DNA of 64,000 bases from Colletotrichum lupini (GCF_023278565.1 NC_064672.1:310001-374000), one strand, 5' to 3'; numbered from the stretch's first letter, positions 12,810 through 24,694 are shown. The notes: a model not told the origin generated them from the sequence alone. Made by a program: numbers and translations.

Positions 12810-13078
12810 GTAGTTTTTTTCCGGCTTTATAAGTATAAAAGATCGACCTTAATAAGATCACGCTTTTAAAGAAAATTATATAATACGGTATACTTTTTAA
12901 TTATATAATACGCGTAATATACCCTAAGCACGCGCTTAACGCAATATAGTAATTTTAATATAAAAACCGCTATATAATTCGGGATGGGCAAGCTGCCCTA
13001 GGTATAGAGCGTAATATACCTAGTTTTCCTTAATACGTAATATACGGTACGGCCCCGGCGGATTGCTCCGTCGGGGGG
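12810..13078 (+). mobile_element. Unclassified long-TSD element, copy 3 (269 bp short form)
   Basis: It starts gtagtttttttccggc and ends with the hairpin and a G-run. The first ~190 bp match the start of copy 2 and the last ~80 bp match its end. About 850 internal bp present in copies 1 and 2 are absent, with the junction at gctgcccta/ggtatagag (about 12997-13003). It has its own perfect 18-bp target duplication, so the short form was itself mobile or was shortened after insertion. Confidence 0.8.
13053..13076 (+). other. 3' terminal hairpin of the long-TSD element family
   Basis: CCCCGGCGGA, loop TTGC, TCCGTCGGGG: a 10-bp stem with one G-T pair. It sits two bases from the end of copy 3. Copies 1 (about 5815-5838, minus) and 2 (about 14630-14652) keep most of the stem despite C-to-T changes. 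Confidence 0.75.
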
Positions 13079-13096
13079 ACTTAAGGGCTTTATATA

Positions 13097-13522
13097 ATAT
13101 TATTATTATATAAATTAAGGTTTATATATTAAGTTATAAATAATAAATAAAACGAGGATAGCTTAGAACTTATTTTATAAAGTATAAGTAGTTTTATATT
13201 AATAACTACGGTTATTACTAACTTTTTTATTATTTTTTATTTAAAATATAAGAACTTTATACTTAGGAACTGTATATACCCCTTAAAAATAGGGGCATAA
13301 CCCGACTTTTTATAAGTTTAGTAATATTAGTATTTATTATTAATATATAAACTTAGGAAGTATATATTATCTAAACGGCTACTAAAGGCGTTTTTAATAT
13401 ACTTAAAGTATTTATAACTAAATAAGAGAGGTAAAAGTACTAACTTATATTAAACCTCGGTACTAAGAATAGTACTAAGAAGGTCCGCTACTAAAAATTA
13501 GTTTTATAAATAATAATAATTA
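13097..13522. other. RIP-degraded DNA, nothing recognisable
   Basis: AT-rich, CpA-poor sequence between copies 3 and 2 of the long-TSD element. No protein motif or paired repeat was found. Confidence 0.5.
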
Positions 13523-13523
13523 G

Positions 13524-13539
13524 AAAAGTATTATATATA
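13524..13539. repeat. 16-bp target duplication, copy-2 element (left)
   Basis: aaaagtattatatata is repeated at 14656-14671. The preceding g is also shared (13523 and 14655), so the true length is 16 or 17. Confidence 0.85.
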
Positions 13540-14655
13540 GTGGTTTTTTTCCGGCTTTATAGGTATAAAAGATCGACTTTAACGGGATTACGCTTTTAAG
13601 GAAATTACATAATACGGTATACTTTTTAACTATATAATATACGTAATATGCCCTAAGTATGCGCTTAACGTAATATAGTAATTTTAATACGAAAACCGCT
13701 ATATAATTCGGGATAAGTAAGCTGCTCTATAATAGCGCTAGTTAGAAAGGTTAATAATAAAGGTCGGCTATAATAGTTAGCTATAATAGTTAGCTATAAT
13801 AATTAGAGGCGGCCCTTAACTATAGAGGTTCTAAATTTTAATAATAACGTAGAGGTTTTTAAAAAAAAGGGCTAAATAGGTTAATATTTACTACTCTTTA
13901 TACTAGAGCTCGTAAAGATTTCTTTTATCCTTATTATTTTTAATATTACTTAAAGCTACTTTTTATTTAAACTAAATAAATTTACTAAATAAACTTATTA
14001 ATATATAAACTACTACCTAGATAGCTAGTTAAATAACTAGTTAAGAAGTTAGCTAGTTAAAGTACTACCTTAACGAGAACTTATTTTAAAAATACCCGTT
14101 AATAAGTCTACCCCTCTCGGGCTAGGCGCCCTCTTTAGCTAGCTCGACGCTATAACTATTATAATTAACGTAAATATACTTAAAAATTAGTAAAGTACTT
14201 TTTAATAATATAGAATTTAGCTAAATAATAATACGAATATTATAAATAGCTAGGTTAGTACGGATATTAAAATTTAGTATATTAACGCTAGTTTAGAAAT
14301 TATATTCTATAGAACTAAAAATCCCTTCGATATAGGCTATATTATAAATATAAAGGAATATATAAGAGGCCCCTTAACCCTTAATAAAAAAGAGTATATA
14401 ATACGGAATTTAGCTATTTATACGGGCTAGTACTAAGAGGTTTTATATATATTAGAGTAGGTATAGCTCGCCCTCTAAATAGCTAAAGCTTAGAGGACTA
14501 CGGGGGAAGGTTAAGAGCTATTAATAAAAAGAAGATAACGGTTAAGTTAGTTAATTACTATTTTAACTAGTAATTAGGTATAGAGCGTAATATACTTAGT
14601 TTTCCTTAATACGTAATATATAGTACGGCCCTAGCGGATTGCTCCATTAGGGAGG
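13540..14655 (+). mobile_element. Unclassified long-TSD element, copy 2 (1116 bp)
   Basis: Plus-strand copy, starting gtggtttttttccggc and ending ttagggagg after the hairpin. It aligns throughout with copy 1. Its internal ~850 bp (about 13727-14578) are missing in copy 3. No intact frame or known domain is visible after RIP. Fixed ends, lack of terminal inverted repeats and long variable-sequence duplications argue against ordinary DNA transposons, Helitrons and LTR elements. Confidence 0.75.
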
Positions 14656-14691
14656 AAAAGTATTATATATATAGTTAACTATTTTATATTT

Positions 14692-14935
14692 TTTAAAAAG
14701 AGGTAAAAGAGGGGGCTATAAACCTACTTTGCCTCTCTAATTTTCTTAAAAAAAGTCTTTTTTTTTCTCTTTTTTATTTAAAAAAAAGCGAAAGAGGGGG
14801 TTATAAACCCTTTTTATTTACGCTATCCTCTTAAAAAATAAGGACTTTTTTTAACTTTTGAAAAAGAATAAAAAAGCGGATTATAAACCCTCCTCGCCTC
14901 TATTACTTTCTTAAATAACTCGTTTAGCTATAAAG
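14692..14935. repeat. Three degenerate ~80-85 bp tandem units
   Basis: The motif ggggg(c/t)tataaacc, followed by a cctct- or atcctct-like stretch and T-rich DNA, recurs near 14711, 14796 and 14876 (gcggattataaaccc in the last). Unit spacing is 85 then 80 bp. Confidence 0.7.
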
Positions 14936-15815
14936 CTACTACCTATTTAACGAAGTAATTAAATTAATATTAAATAAACGAGGCCGTATTATAATTAAAA
15001 TATAAAATAAAAAAATATTATTTACTTATTTTAGGCTCGTAAAAAGGGCTAAAGGAGCCGCTACTTTTTTTTAAAACCGTAGCCTCGTATTTACGCTTCT
15101 TAACTTCTTATATTATAATAATACGAGCGGAGTTTTTAATTAATCGTTTTAATAGTATTTAAATAAAAACGATATTATTAATAAAAATCTTTTTTTAATA
15201 ATACGTACGTATAAGAACGCGAATATAAAAGCGAAAAGTAAAAGTAAATATATATAATAATAATATAAGTATAGGTTAAAGAGAGAAAGAAAGTGAGTAT
15301 TATAAGTAGTAATAAAAAATTTATATATTTACTACCCTTAGCCTATAAATTAATTATTTAATTAATAAAAAGCCGTCCCTCGTTCGTACTTTTTATTAAT
15401 AATATAGCCTCGAGATTACTTATAATAATAAATATAGAGGTTAATTTACGGCTAATTTACCTCTTATTTATAACTCTATACGTAGACTAATTTACTTTAT
15501 AATTCCTTTTATAAATAGATTTTTATATAGTTATATTTAGTTTTCTATTTTTAGCGGACCTTTTTATAATAATATAAGTAGTTAAGCGCGCTTTTTCTAA
15601 ACGTATATTTATTTAGGGGGGTATATTATAATAATTTTAACTATTTATAACCTTATTATATATTACGTAACCTTGGTTATATAATTACTAAGGCCTATTT
15701 TATTCGTACTTTTTATATTAGAGCGAGCTTTATACTTATTTCCTATTTCTAATAAATAACTATTCTCTTTATATACGTTAATACCCCTATAGTAACTCTA
15801 TAATAATCCTGAAGT
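14936..15815. other. RIP-degraded DNA up to the composition boundary
   Basis: CpA-poor AT-rich sequence with no recognisable coding or repeat structure. Composition changes sharply to normal gene-like DNA near 15810-15830. Confidence 0.6.
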
Positions 15816-18800
15816 TTAAACAAGAGCTGTATTTCTGAGACTATATAAAATTACTACTTCCTATCTCATAGACATTTCTCCAATAAGCTCAATTGTCTAC
15901 TTCTCAGCTTTAGTATATACAGCTATTCCTATTAGTCTTTACTCCTATTGTCCCGGGTTTGGTAGGATCTGATCACTGCCAGTGATCTGTCTATATGTAT
16001 TCTCTACGCAAGATGGGTCAGTGATCCATGTTGTGCTTGAGGTACATGATCATGGCAAATTCGGGCCGAAGCGCCGCGGAAAAGCCGATGTCAGGGCTGT
16101 CAGGGCTGTCAAGTCTGCTTATCGAGTACAAGACCCCCAGAAGCTGGACCTCATCGTGGCTCTTGTCTCAGTTCAACATGTAGTTACTACATTACTATCG
16201 CTAGTGAGTTCTCACTGAGTCATAATATAGCAGAAAAGGTTTAATGGCTCTACGGTGTAACGCGCGGGGAAGGTCCATTTAGCCGACTCTAAGCTTGACT
16301 AAGTGCAGCATATGTGAGCTGTGACAGGATTATGAGGAAGGCAAATTTCGCCTTATTTTCTTGGGCGAGCTGGTAGTGCTACTGCCCTGGTACTTTTTTG
16401 ATGCGCCGATTATCATGTCAGCCGCAAATCTCGGCGAAATGACTCAACATCAAGCAGTATCTACTCAACGTCCGACTCAATGTTTCTCATAGACCCCGTG
16501 CTGAAGACTTCGAGAGTGATCTGTGAGGACAAGGAAGCAGGGCTTTTCTGCTGTGGAGGCACCATGGCATCTGGCTTGCGGGTGTTGTCGCCTAATCGAG
16601 CTAGTCCACTTAGTGAGTGAACGATCTCTTCCCAGAAGAAGACGAAAGTGAATGACGATAAGCTACTGAGTGACTCGATTCGGACACTCCTGGTCCGTGA
16701 TTCTTGGCATGGCTCCATCCAGATCATATATGCAGCTGAACGCTCAACGTCCTAGAGCATGTGGAGGAATCTGCTGCTAACTGTGGTCAATGTTAGATGT
16801 CGGTGCATCTGTATGGCTCTTCAAACTACTGCCAACGAATTCCTGAGTCAGGCAAAGCGTGGCCATCGCTTTTCATCGTGTGAGGGATCCTTTGATTGGG
16901 TCAAATTCATAGCTGGTATAAGCTCTGAATGCATCGACGATGGGCTGCTCTGTGCCTTTCTGTTCATCTACCTACGGCTAGTCTAGTGGTCTGTGGTTCT
17001 GCAGTGCAAATGCCATTGGAAAGAAAAATCCTGCCGCTCACGGCCTGCTGTGGCGGCCTTATCCATATCTGCAGGATGGGAGGCAGGAGCATCATTTCGA
17101 CTTTTATCTGCCCAGTCATAGCTGATCAGGAATTCTCCAACGTCATGAGCGATTTATTTAGACTTATTTCCTCACCTGTTCATGAGACGTGGTCGGATCT
17201 CGGCACAGGCACAGCCTCACCTAGCGTGCAATGAACACCGGTCGGAAACTCACACTTCTAACGGGGCAAGGCCCGACCTCCCGACAATGATCGCCATCAT
17301 GAGTCTTCTTCGAGAACAACGGGGTCTAGTTGCATCCAAATGTGGCTATCAAAGAAAGCATCGCTACTCCCAATGGCCCGAAGTCAGAATATAGCCGTAA
17401 CTGCCAGCGTCCCCAGATAGCCGCGGTGGTTAATAAGCCGTGGGGAGGCATTGGGAGGCGTGGGGCGGCAGAGGTTGCGACTGGTTGGACTTTCCCATCA
17501 ACTCAATTTACAGTAAAAGTCATCTTGAGAAAAGAGTAAAGCTTCAGACGACAGAACGATGGGGGTTTTGTGTGAAACTGGAGATTCCTGCCCCCCACCG
17601 CACACCCGACCCCGGCATGAGAATAACGCCACGGCTGCTCCCGGTTGTGTGTAAGCCCGGCGAGTTTTGTCCTCTCGGGATATCCGGCCAGGTTCGGCCT
17701 CTCCCTGCAAAGAACGCGTGAGTATTACTACGGTATCAGGCCAAAGTTTAACCCCCTTGTCAGGTATCTTCGCCCATGCTTCTCGCGATTACATCAGCAG
17801 CATTACTTTCGAGATTCTTGTGCACGTCGAACAGAAATTTGGCCATTGAGAGTCACTGCTTTGCCCTGGTCAGACCCACACTACCTGGTAGGGAGTTTAA
17901 ACATACCCCTAAGGACCAAGTATGACATGACGGATTGGCTCAACATAGTCAATGTCGGAGATATGAAACGACCCGACATGACAAGGCCCTCGAATTCCTT
18001 TCTGGGCGAAGTGGCATATCAAGGCTAGTGAAATATGCAGTACAGAAAAACGTATGCGGAAACACATGAAGCGACCAGTTGATTCCTCATTGTAATGACT
18101 ATGCTCATCTGAGTGGGCTCAGCCACGTCCCATTGGCCATGTTCATGGCATATGAAGCGTTTTCGGAGGTGCCCATTCGAACTAGAAACGTTGACGCTAT
18201 GCTGCTGTAGGCAACTCCAGAATGCTTGATATCACCCAGACTTCAGACGAGAAGCTCTGGCACACAGTAAGTACGCTAGGAGCAGCATAAGCTATTCTTC
18301 ATGTAAGGTAGCCAATGCAAGATAAGGTGGCTATGGATGGGGACCGTGGACTTTTGCCTGCCGGCCACTTGCACCTAGAACTTTAATGAGGCGAACCAGT
18401 ACCCCGCGGGACTGACAGTTCCCCGCGCGACCTTGGCGAAGTCGTGAGGCACTGAGTTTTTGTTTGCGTCAGCTCGCCCAATTGGGGCTTGCAATAAACT
18501 TTCTACGCCCAGTCATATGTGGTTGGGGATTGCTGGTTGGAGAGGCTAGCACCCAGGCCATCGGATAGGGCTGAGGACAATACGACCAAGTACGAAAGCG
18601 GGCAGAACAGGGCCAAGCCCGTTCTAGCTGGCATGGGCTTAGTCTGGAATCAGGCCACGATGGTAGTTGGTTGTGGCAAACGATGCAATCGAAAGAGTTT
18701 AACATTACCGAAGATTTACCAAGCTTCGCTAGTTTCGACTCCAGGAGACTACGAGCAAGGGTTTAGCCTGCTTTCAAACCACGAATTGGGTCGTAAGTAG

Positions 18801-20030
18801 AGTTCGCGCACCTGCACCCGAGTCAACGCATGCATATGTTCCTCGACACCTGAGTTGTGACCCTAGCGGGAGGTCTAATCTTGTCCAACATTCATTCGGA
18901 TAACATCACGGCAAGTCAAAGTCAGGCCATTTGTGCACCGTTTGAGTTCCTAGCTCTGGTGAAGTAATCCGGCTGGCAGCGCTGATACCATTTCCCATGG
19001 CGATCATCGATGCAAGTTGCGATGGCGATGATAACAATGAACATATCTGTCGTCAGTCACTCGCCTCAGTCACTAGTTCGGACATCATTCCGGACCAGAA
19101 AGCTGTCCAACGCAGCGGGGGGAAACAACGCCCAGACCCAGGAGTACATATGAAGTGATGATTTATACCAGAGTGAGAAAGAGAAAGAGGCGACGAAAAG
19201 AAGCAGGCCGCCGCAAAATAAAACACGAGTGGGTGATCATCTTGTGAATTCAGCAAGCTACTCTACTATAAGATGAACAGATATCAACCTAGTGAAGCGA
19301 AGCTCTTGATTGTATGACCTTAAGGTTTGAGAGGGAAATCCGAAGTTGATCCACAAGTCTCTCAGACCTGCGGGCAATGCTCACCATCTGGAATAGTCAA
19401 GGAAGCCTTCTTCGGATAAACGAATCTTCTGAAACAGATCATCACAACTCTTTCTCCAATGGAACTCCGTGGCTGTCGCACTGAGCTTTTAGATAGGAAC
19501 ACGAAGTGAACGATGCGGCGGGTGGGGCCGACTCCAAAGAGGGGGAACGGAGGCCTTGACCTCCAGACATGTGTCTCTCTCGATATGCACCCAAGCTACT
19601 ACTATCCAAGGAATAGGAACGGGCCTAGAAACAATGGGGACCTGAGCTGAAAGGTAGGGAGGGGAGGGGGGTCAAGCCATCAAAGTTCGGCTAGAAGTCC
19701 AGCAGAATCCATTCCACGAGGCGTCTGGATGATTGCGAGACTCAAGCATTGCCTGTTCAAGGTTCAGTAGCGTCCTCAAGAGACATGATATTTGTTACAT
19801 GTAGGCCAAGAACCATGGCCGGCTAGATCTTTCAGGAGTCATTGGACAGGGATCGGGCTACCAGCCTACCTTACCTTGGATGGTCCTCGCGGGACGATCT
19901 CCTGCATCTCGACTCGGAAATCACGGCCCGGGGTCTATCAGTGCTTTGAACTACGCACAGCTGTGATGAACATGAAGCGGGGATGGTTTACATATTCCAA
20001 GACCCCCACAACACACCTTGACCCCGACGA
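15816..20030. other. Gene-free stretch of normal composition
   Basis: About 4.2 kb with roughly 50% GC and only short frames on both strands. I recognise no domain and no convincing chain of exons. The minus-strand frame 16461-16727 (88 aa) has a protein-like composition but no family I know. It may be intergenic DNA or decayed genes. Confidence 0.5.
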
Positions 20031-20036
20031 TATAAG
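20031..20036 (+). promoter_or_regulatory. TATA-like box of the Zn2Cys6 gene
   Basis: TATAAG lies 70 bp before the chosen start, followed by a pyrimidine-rich leader (ctcttgtgtctgtttcctct). A plausible core promoter, unproven. Confidence 0.4.
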
Positions 20037-20100
20037 CTCTCTTGTGTCTGTTTCCTCTGCCATCCCATCCATCATATTCCATTCCAAGCTATTTCATGCG

Positions 20101-22736
20101 ATGTCTTCGCCGACTTCAGTAAACACCACGGACGTTGGCGGGAGAGTATACAAACGTCGACCTGGCGCGTGCGAGACTTGCAAAGTACGAAAGCGAAAAT
20201 GTGGGTTGGGATGCTCAAACAAATCTTCACAATGACAACCTGACAATTTTTAGGCGATGGTGGCAGGCCGAGCTGTGATAAGTGCCTCGTAAGTGTACTG
20301 GTGCCTCGATAGTACCACTAGATTCTCATGATCTGCAGTCATCCGCCTCCTTCTGCTTCTATGTCACACCGAAAAAGAGAGGAAGATCCAGCCAAAACAG
20401 TAGGGAGATCCAAACAGACTGCGTTGATTGCCATACAGCAACTAAGCACAACCTCTCAGGCTTGAACGCAACAACCAGACAGAGTGCTTCATTCGAAGAC
20501 TTCAGCTATGCGTCACAGCAGTCCACATCACCCCCATCACCAACAGACCACTTACGCTACTTTGGGCCATCATCAACTCAGTCGTCACTCTCTGGAGTGA
20601 ACAGACTCTTGGATCTTGGGCAATTCCCGACCGCTATGACAACTGAATCCCTCGAAGAACACTGGGGACCGTTGTCAAGTGGTCTATTGAACTCGCCTGA
20701 AGCTCTAGGAACACAAAGCACGGAGATCATCGCCAGTCCAGTCTCTTCGGCATTGGAGTATTGTTGGAGCACACAGCTTTTGTCCAATGGACATAGCGTT
20801 TCTGGTCCACAGGATTTTGACGGTCTGGTAACAGCCGGCTGGAATCTTTCAAATCTGCAGACAGCCAACGACGAGAGCACTGTCGACCATCCTGTTCGTG
20901 GTATGACTACGTTTCATGATTTTGGAACACCTGAGCTTAGCTGACAAGATGATGAGTAACCTCTGCGTACTCAACAACCGATATGGTGAAGCTCCTCATA
21001 GGACGGGATCGGAGTTCTTGCAATTCTAAACAGTTCGGACAGAACCTCATGGATCTTGTAGACGAATCTACCACCTGCTGTTACAGCCCGAAGCTTCCGG
21101 AGAACACTTATCAAAGGGTTCAGCCCAGCCTTGAAACACTAGTTGAGTTTCTTCATGGTACACTGCTATCAGTTCCAAGAGCAGTCTAGATAGATATGGT
21201 GATAGGGGCTAACTTTGTGCCCTTAGCTTTCACCGCATCTGAACCATATCTGTGAGTCATTCGAAATTATAGCATACGATTCTGACAGATCGATTGTTCT
21301 CTAACAATCTCTCGTAGTGGGTCGAGATACATAGGAGAGACTGAGATTTCACGACTCTTCGAAGATGTGGTTATGAAGGGGATGTCGGACCATGTCAATA
21401 GTTCGATCGTGTACGCGGCCCTTTCTATCGGTTGTTTGACCTCGATGAGGCGATCCGGAGTGTCACAAGAGACAGAATCGCACATGAGATGCTTATATAG
21501 CAACGCAATGGTGCACATCGAGAAAATACACATGTGCCCATCAACAGCTCTGAGCTTTAAGGTACCTCTACACACCGCGCTACTTGAGTACAGCGAGCCA
21601 TTCTGACTGAACTATTTAGGCGCTTATTACACTTGTAAGTATAGGAGTCGATTTGAAAGTCTTCTAAAGACTAGTATGTGAAATTCTCATTTATAGCTGA
21701 CACCATTCGCAAAGCTCGTTGCCTCAGCCTTGTGGAAACCAGCGGACACGGATTGGTTGCTAGGAGTTGCAGTCTCCTGCGCCCAATCCCTTAAACTAAA
21801 CAATCTAGCATGCTTGAAGACAGTTTGTCAAACGACCGAAGAGGTCGAATCATTAAAGCACGCGTTCTGGCTGCTGTACACCATCGAAAAGCCGTATCGA
21901 TTGCGAAACGGACAAGCTTCGGTAAGCCTGCCGACTCTATGCATTAGCCATATCAGTCATAGACTAACCTATATACTCTTGCCTAGGCTTTGAATGATGC
22001 CTACATCGACCACGAGCCGATGTCTTCCGGGATCGAAGCTAGAAAGCCGTTGATGCAAACCTTTGGGGTTCATTACCGTCTAGCTCAATGTTGTGCCAGG
22101 ATAGCAAGCGACTTTGACAGTCAGGAAGCTCTTTCACAGTCTATGGTCTTCACATCAGAGAATCTAGACAACTGGTTGGAACAGCTTCAACAGTTGAAAG
22201 TTGACGTCTTCACGACACGGCATCAGCCCGCATCAGCCATGACGTGGGATCCGAGAATCGCCTCACCGAATAGTCCGTGTATGACACCTTCAGAGGGGGA
22301 TATCTCAGCAAGCCTACTCTACTTCGAGCTAGTGTTGTGCGTCTGTGGACGTTTTTCAGCTAGTTCTTTGGGTGACTCAAGCACTGATAAGATTGAACAA
22401 AGGGTTCTTGAGTCTGCTATTGATATCTTGAAATTACTCGTCGAGGTCGATCCCACCAAGGCGGGTACAGATCAGTATGTCTCCGTCGCGTTGTCTTCTT
22501 CGCTCTTAGCACTAACCTAACACTCTTCCAGGAATTCGGTGCGCATTGCCGTCAGTTCGTTCTGCCTCGTTGCGACTTTCATCTCAAGGGCGAATGAGCG
22601 AGCCACGATCTTCAGATATCTGGTTTCAACGCTCGGTTTCTTCGCTCGGATGACAATCAATTCACCACTCATGACTCTGGGGAAATTCAGCTCCGTGGTG
22701 GACTCAGTGCAAAAGGTACTCAAGAATGATGGTTGA
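20101..22736 (+). CDS. Zn2Cys6 transcription factor with fungal-specific regulatory domain
   Basis: Ten exons: 20101-20200, 20254-20288, 20339-20900, 20957-21157, 21227-21251, 21318-21561, 21620-21634, 21697-21921, 21987-22474, 22532-22736, 2100 nt, 699 aa. Residues 24-52 form C-x2-C-x6-C-x7-C-x2-C-x6-C, a binuclear zinc cluster, preceded and followed by basic residues (YKRRP; PKKRGR). Two introns cut the cluster, and only their removal gives the correct spacing. The middle is Ser/Thr-rich. The C-terminal half has a fungal_trans-type segment (HAFWLLYTIEKPYRLRNGQAS, then LNDAYIDHEP). Likely a nuclear, pathway-specific activator or repressor; it lies beside an SDR and near oxidative genes it may control. 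The two smallest exons (25 and 15 nt) are the least certain parts. Confidence 0.85.
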
Positions 22737-23543
22737 AAAGCTATTAACTAAGGTAGTTTCTGATTTACAATTTCAATACCCTTCAATAGATTAAGCTTCG
22801 GGTTACCTGGCGAGTTTGCCTTGGTATGGTACGTCTTTTTATGCCCTTTCTCGTCTTTCTGATGGGCAGGTGTTGAAATTCCGATGGCCTTCAGTCACCT
22901 AGTTGTAGTAGAGATTTATGGACGATTGATTTTTACATGCTTTCATTTGAATAGCATATCGGAATGCTGGTACATTTCGAATATCAGCAGTCCTCCCATC
23001 CGATACTTGCTCTACGACTCTGTAGGATTCTGTTGTCTCTAGTGAACCAGCCACTCGGTGATCTTGCTCTCTTCCAGTCGGAATTGGTGGGCAAAAATGT
23101 AGTGGCATCACAGTACCTACTTGAGGCAAGTCTAAGCGCCTGGATGAGGTTAGCCATGCCTCCACTCGTCTCAACGAGTTCCTCTGCGGGGTAAACGGAG
23201 CACGCCCCGTGGAGAAGCCATACATGGCGTTACAGACTGCGTGGACCTGTCTTTCGCCAGTTCGTCTCATTCGACATAGCTCAGGGTCCGATCGTCGGCC
23301 TCGTGAGCGTGTACAAGCCGATCCATGCTCTCACCCCTCGCCAAAGTTCTCGATGTGCTACTTACCCCTACTCAATTGCCCCAAGATTAACATCATTCAG
23401 ATCACAAAATCGTCTCCCGTAGCACCCTCATAACACCGTGGTACATTACTTCAAAGGATTGCCTTCGTGAACTGCGAACGCCGGCAATCAAGTTTCTATC
23501 GATTAGCAGCTGGTCTTTCCATACTTCCAACATATTCGGCGAG
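22737..23543. other. Intergenic DNA between regulator and SDR
   Basis: About 0.8 kb. Short frames on both strands have no recognisable family. It should contain the 3' end of the regulator transcript and the SDR promoter. Confidence 0.5.
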
Positions 23544-24600
23544 ATGACGGACCCCACCAAGAAATCAATCGCACCTTATAGCGTGGTCGGAAAGACGGCC
23601 ATTATCACAGGGGCTGGCTCAGGTATCAACCAAGCGGACCTGTCACCACCGCATTAGAAAATATTTAGTAATTTCATTAATCCTAGGTATCAACTTTTCC
23701 TTTGCTGAGCTGCTCCTTCAGCGTGGTTGCAATGTCGTCATTGCTGACCTGGCTCTTCGGCCGGAGGCGGAGCAGCTCGTTTCGAGCTACCAAGACAAGT
23801 CGAACGCCAGGCCACGCGCAGTCTTCGTCAAGACCGATGTGACATCATGCCCGGCACTATCCAACATGTTCAAGGTCGCCATGGAGGAATTTGGGAGCTT
23901 CGACATCTTCTGTCCCGGAGCGGGTGTCTATGAGCCGCACTGGTCCAACTTCTGGCACCCTCCTGGGTCATCCGAGAGCAAGGACAGTGTAGAAGGCGGG
24001 AAATATGCTCTGCTTGATATCAACATCACCCATCCCATCCGTTCTACGCAGCTGGCCATCTCGTACTGGCTTCATCCCAAGGAGGCCACGAACGCCGCCT
24101 TGCCACCTTCTATCGAAGCTTCGCCCGAAAACCCAAAGCGCATAGTTCACATTTCATCAGTGGCTGGACAGGTTGCAAACATCAATGCTCCTCTCTACGC
24201 AGCTTCCAAATTCGCTATTACTGGGTTCGTCCGCAGTCTCGCTCGCTTGGAAGAGACAAATGGGGTCCGCGTTAACGCTGTTGCACCGGGTGTCGTACGG
24301 ACGCCGCTCTGGACTGAGCATCCGGAGAAGCTGGTCAATCTGGACGAAGCGCAGGATGGTTGGGTCACCCCGCGAGAGGTTGCTGAGGCAATGCTACGAT
24401 GCGTCGAGGAGGAAGCTCTTGTCGGAGGATCAATTTTGGAAGTTGGCAAAGACAACACGCGCTTGGTCGAAGCTTTCAACGCGCCGGGTCCAGACCCCGA
24501 CCCAAAGAGGGGCCTTGTTGCCAGAAACGGGTCAAAGGGAACGGACATGGTCTTTTCTTGGTTGAGGGATGCCACCAAATGGGCTGTTGGCAGAGATTGA
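23544..24600 (+). CDS. Short-chain dehydrogenase/reductase (classical SDR, 15-PGDH-like)
   Basis: Two exons, 23544-23622 and 23687-24600 (64-nt intron, phase 1), 330 aa. The cofactor-binding motif TGAGSGIN at residues 22-29 is split by the intron; Asn replaces the third Gly of the usual TGxxxGxG. CPGAG at 102-106 stands where NNAG is normal. Catalytic Ser is in HISSVAG (183-184) and the YxxxK motif is YAASK (Tyr197, Lys201). An Asp in VIADLAL after the second strand favours NAD(H). Family members oxidise or reduce hydroxyl/keto groups on small hydrophobic substrates in the cytosol. Same strand as the regulator upstream. The pogo element begins 94 bp after the stop codon. The substrate is not predictable. 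Confidence 0.9.
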
Positions 24601-24692
24601 TATTACTACATGAGGCGTTGAATTTGCATGTATGTAGGTTGAAAACGCACTCTATGGTCGTAATGTACGTCCTGCATATCCCGGAGTGCCTG

Positions 24693-24694
24693 TA
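24693..24694. repeat. TA target duplication (left) of pogo element
   Basis: TA at 24693-24694 and at 26565-26566 flank the terminal inverted repeats, as for Tc1/mariner/pogo insertions. Confidence 0.85.

Noticed and set aside
12625..12861. 78-aa minus-strand frame
   Set aside because: Spans the target duplication and end of the copy-3 element; Lys/Ile-rich noise from RIP-mutated DNA.
13540..14655. Helitron interpretation of the hairpin-ended element
   Set aside because: Helitrons end in CTRR after the hairpin and insert between A and T without duplication; here there is a G-run and 16-18 bp duplications.
22899..23270. 123-aa minus-strand frame between regulator and SDR
   Set aside because: No family recognised, overlaps open plus-strand frames; probably chance.
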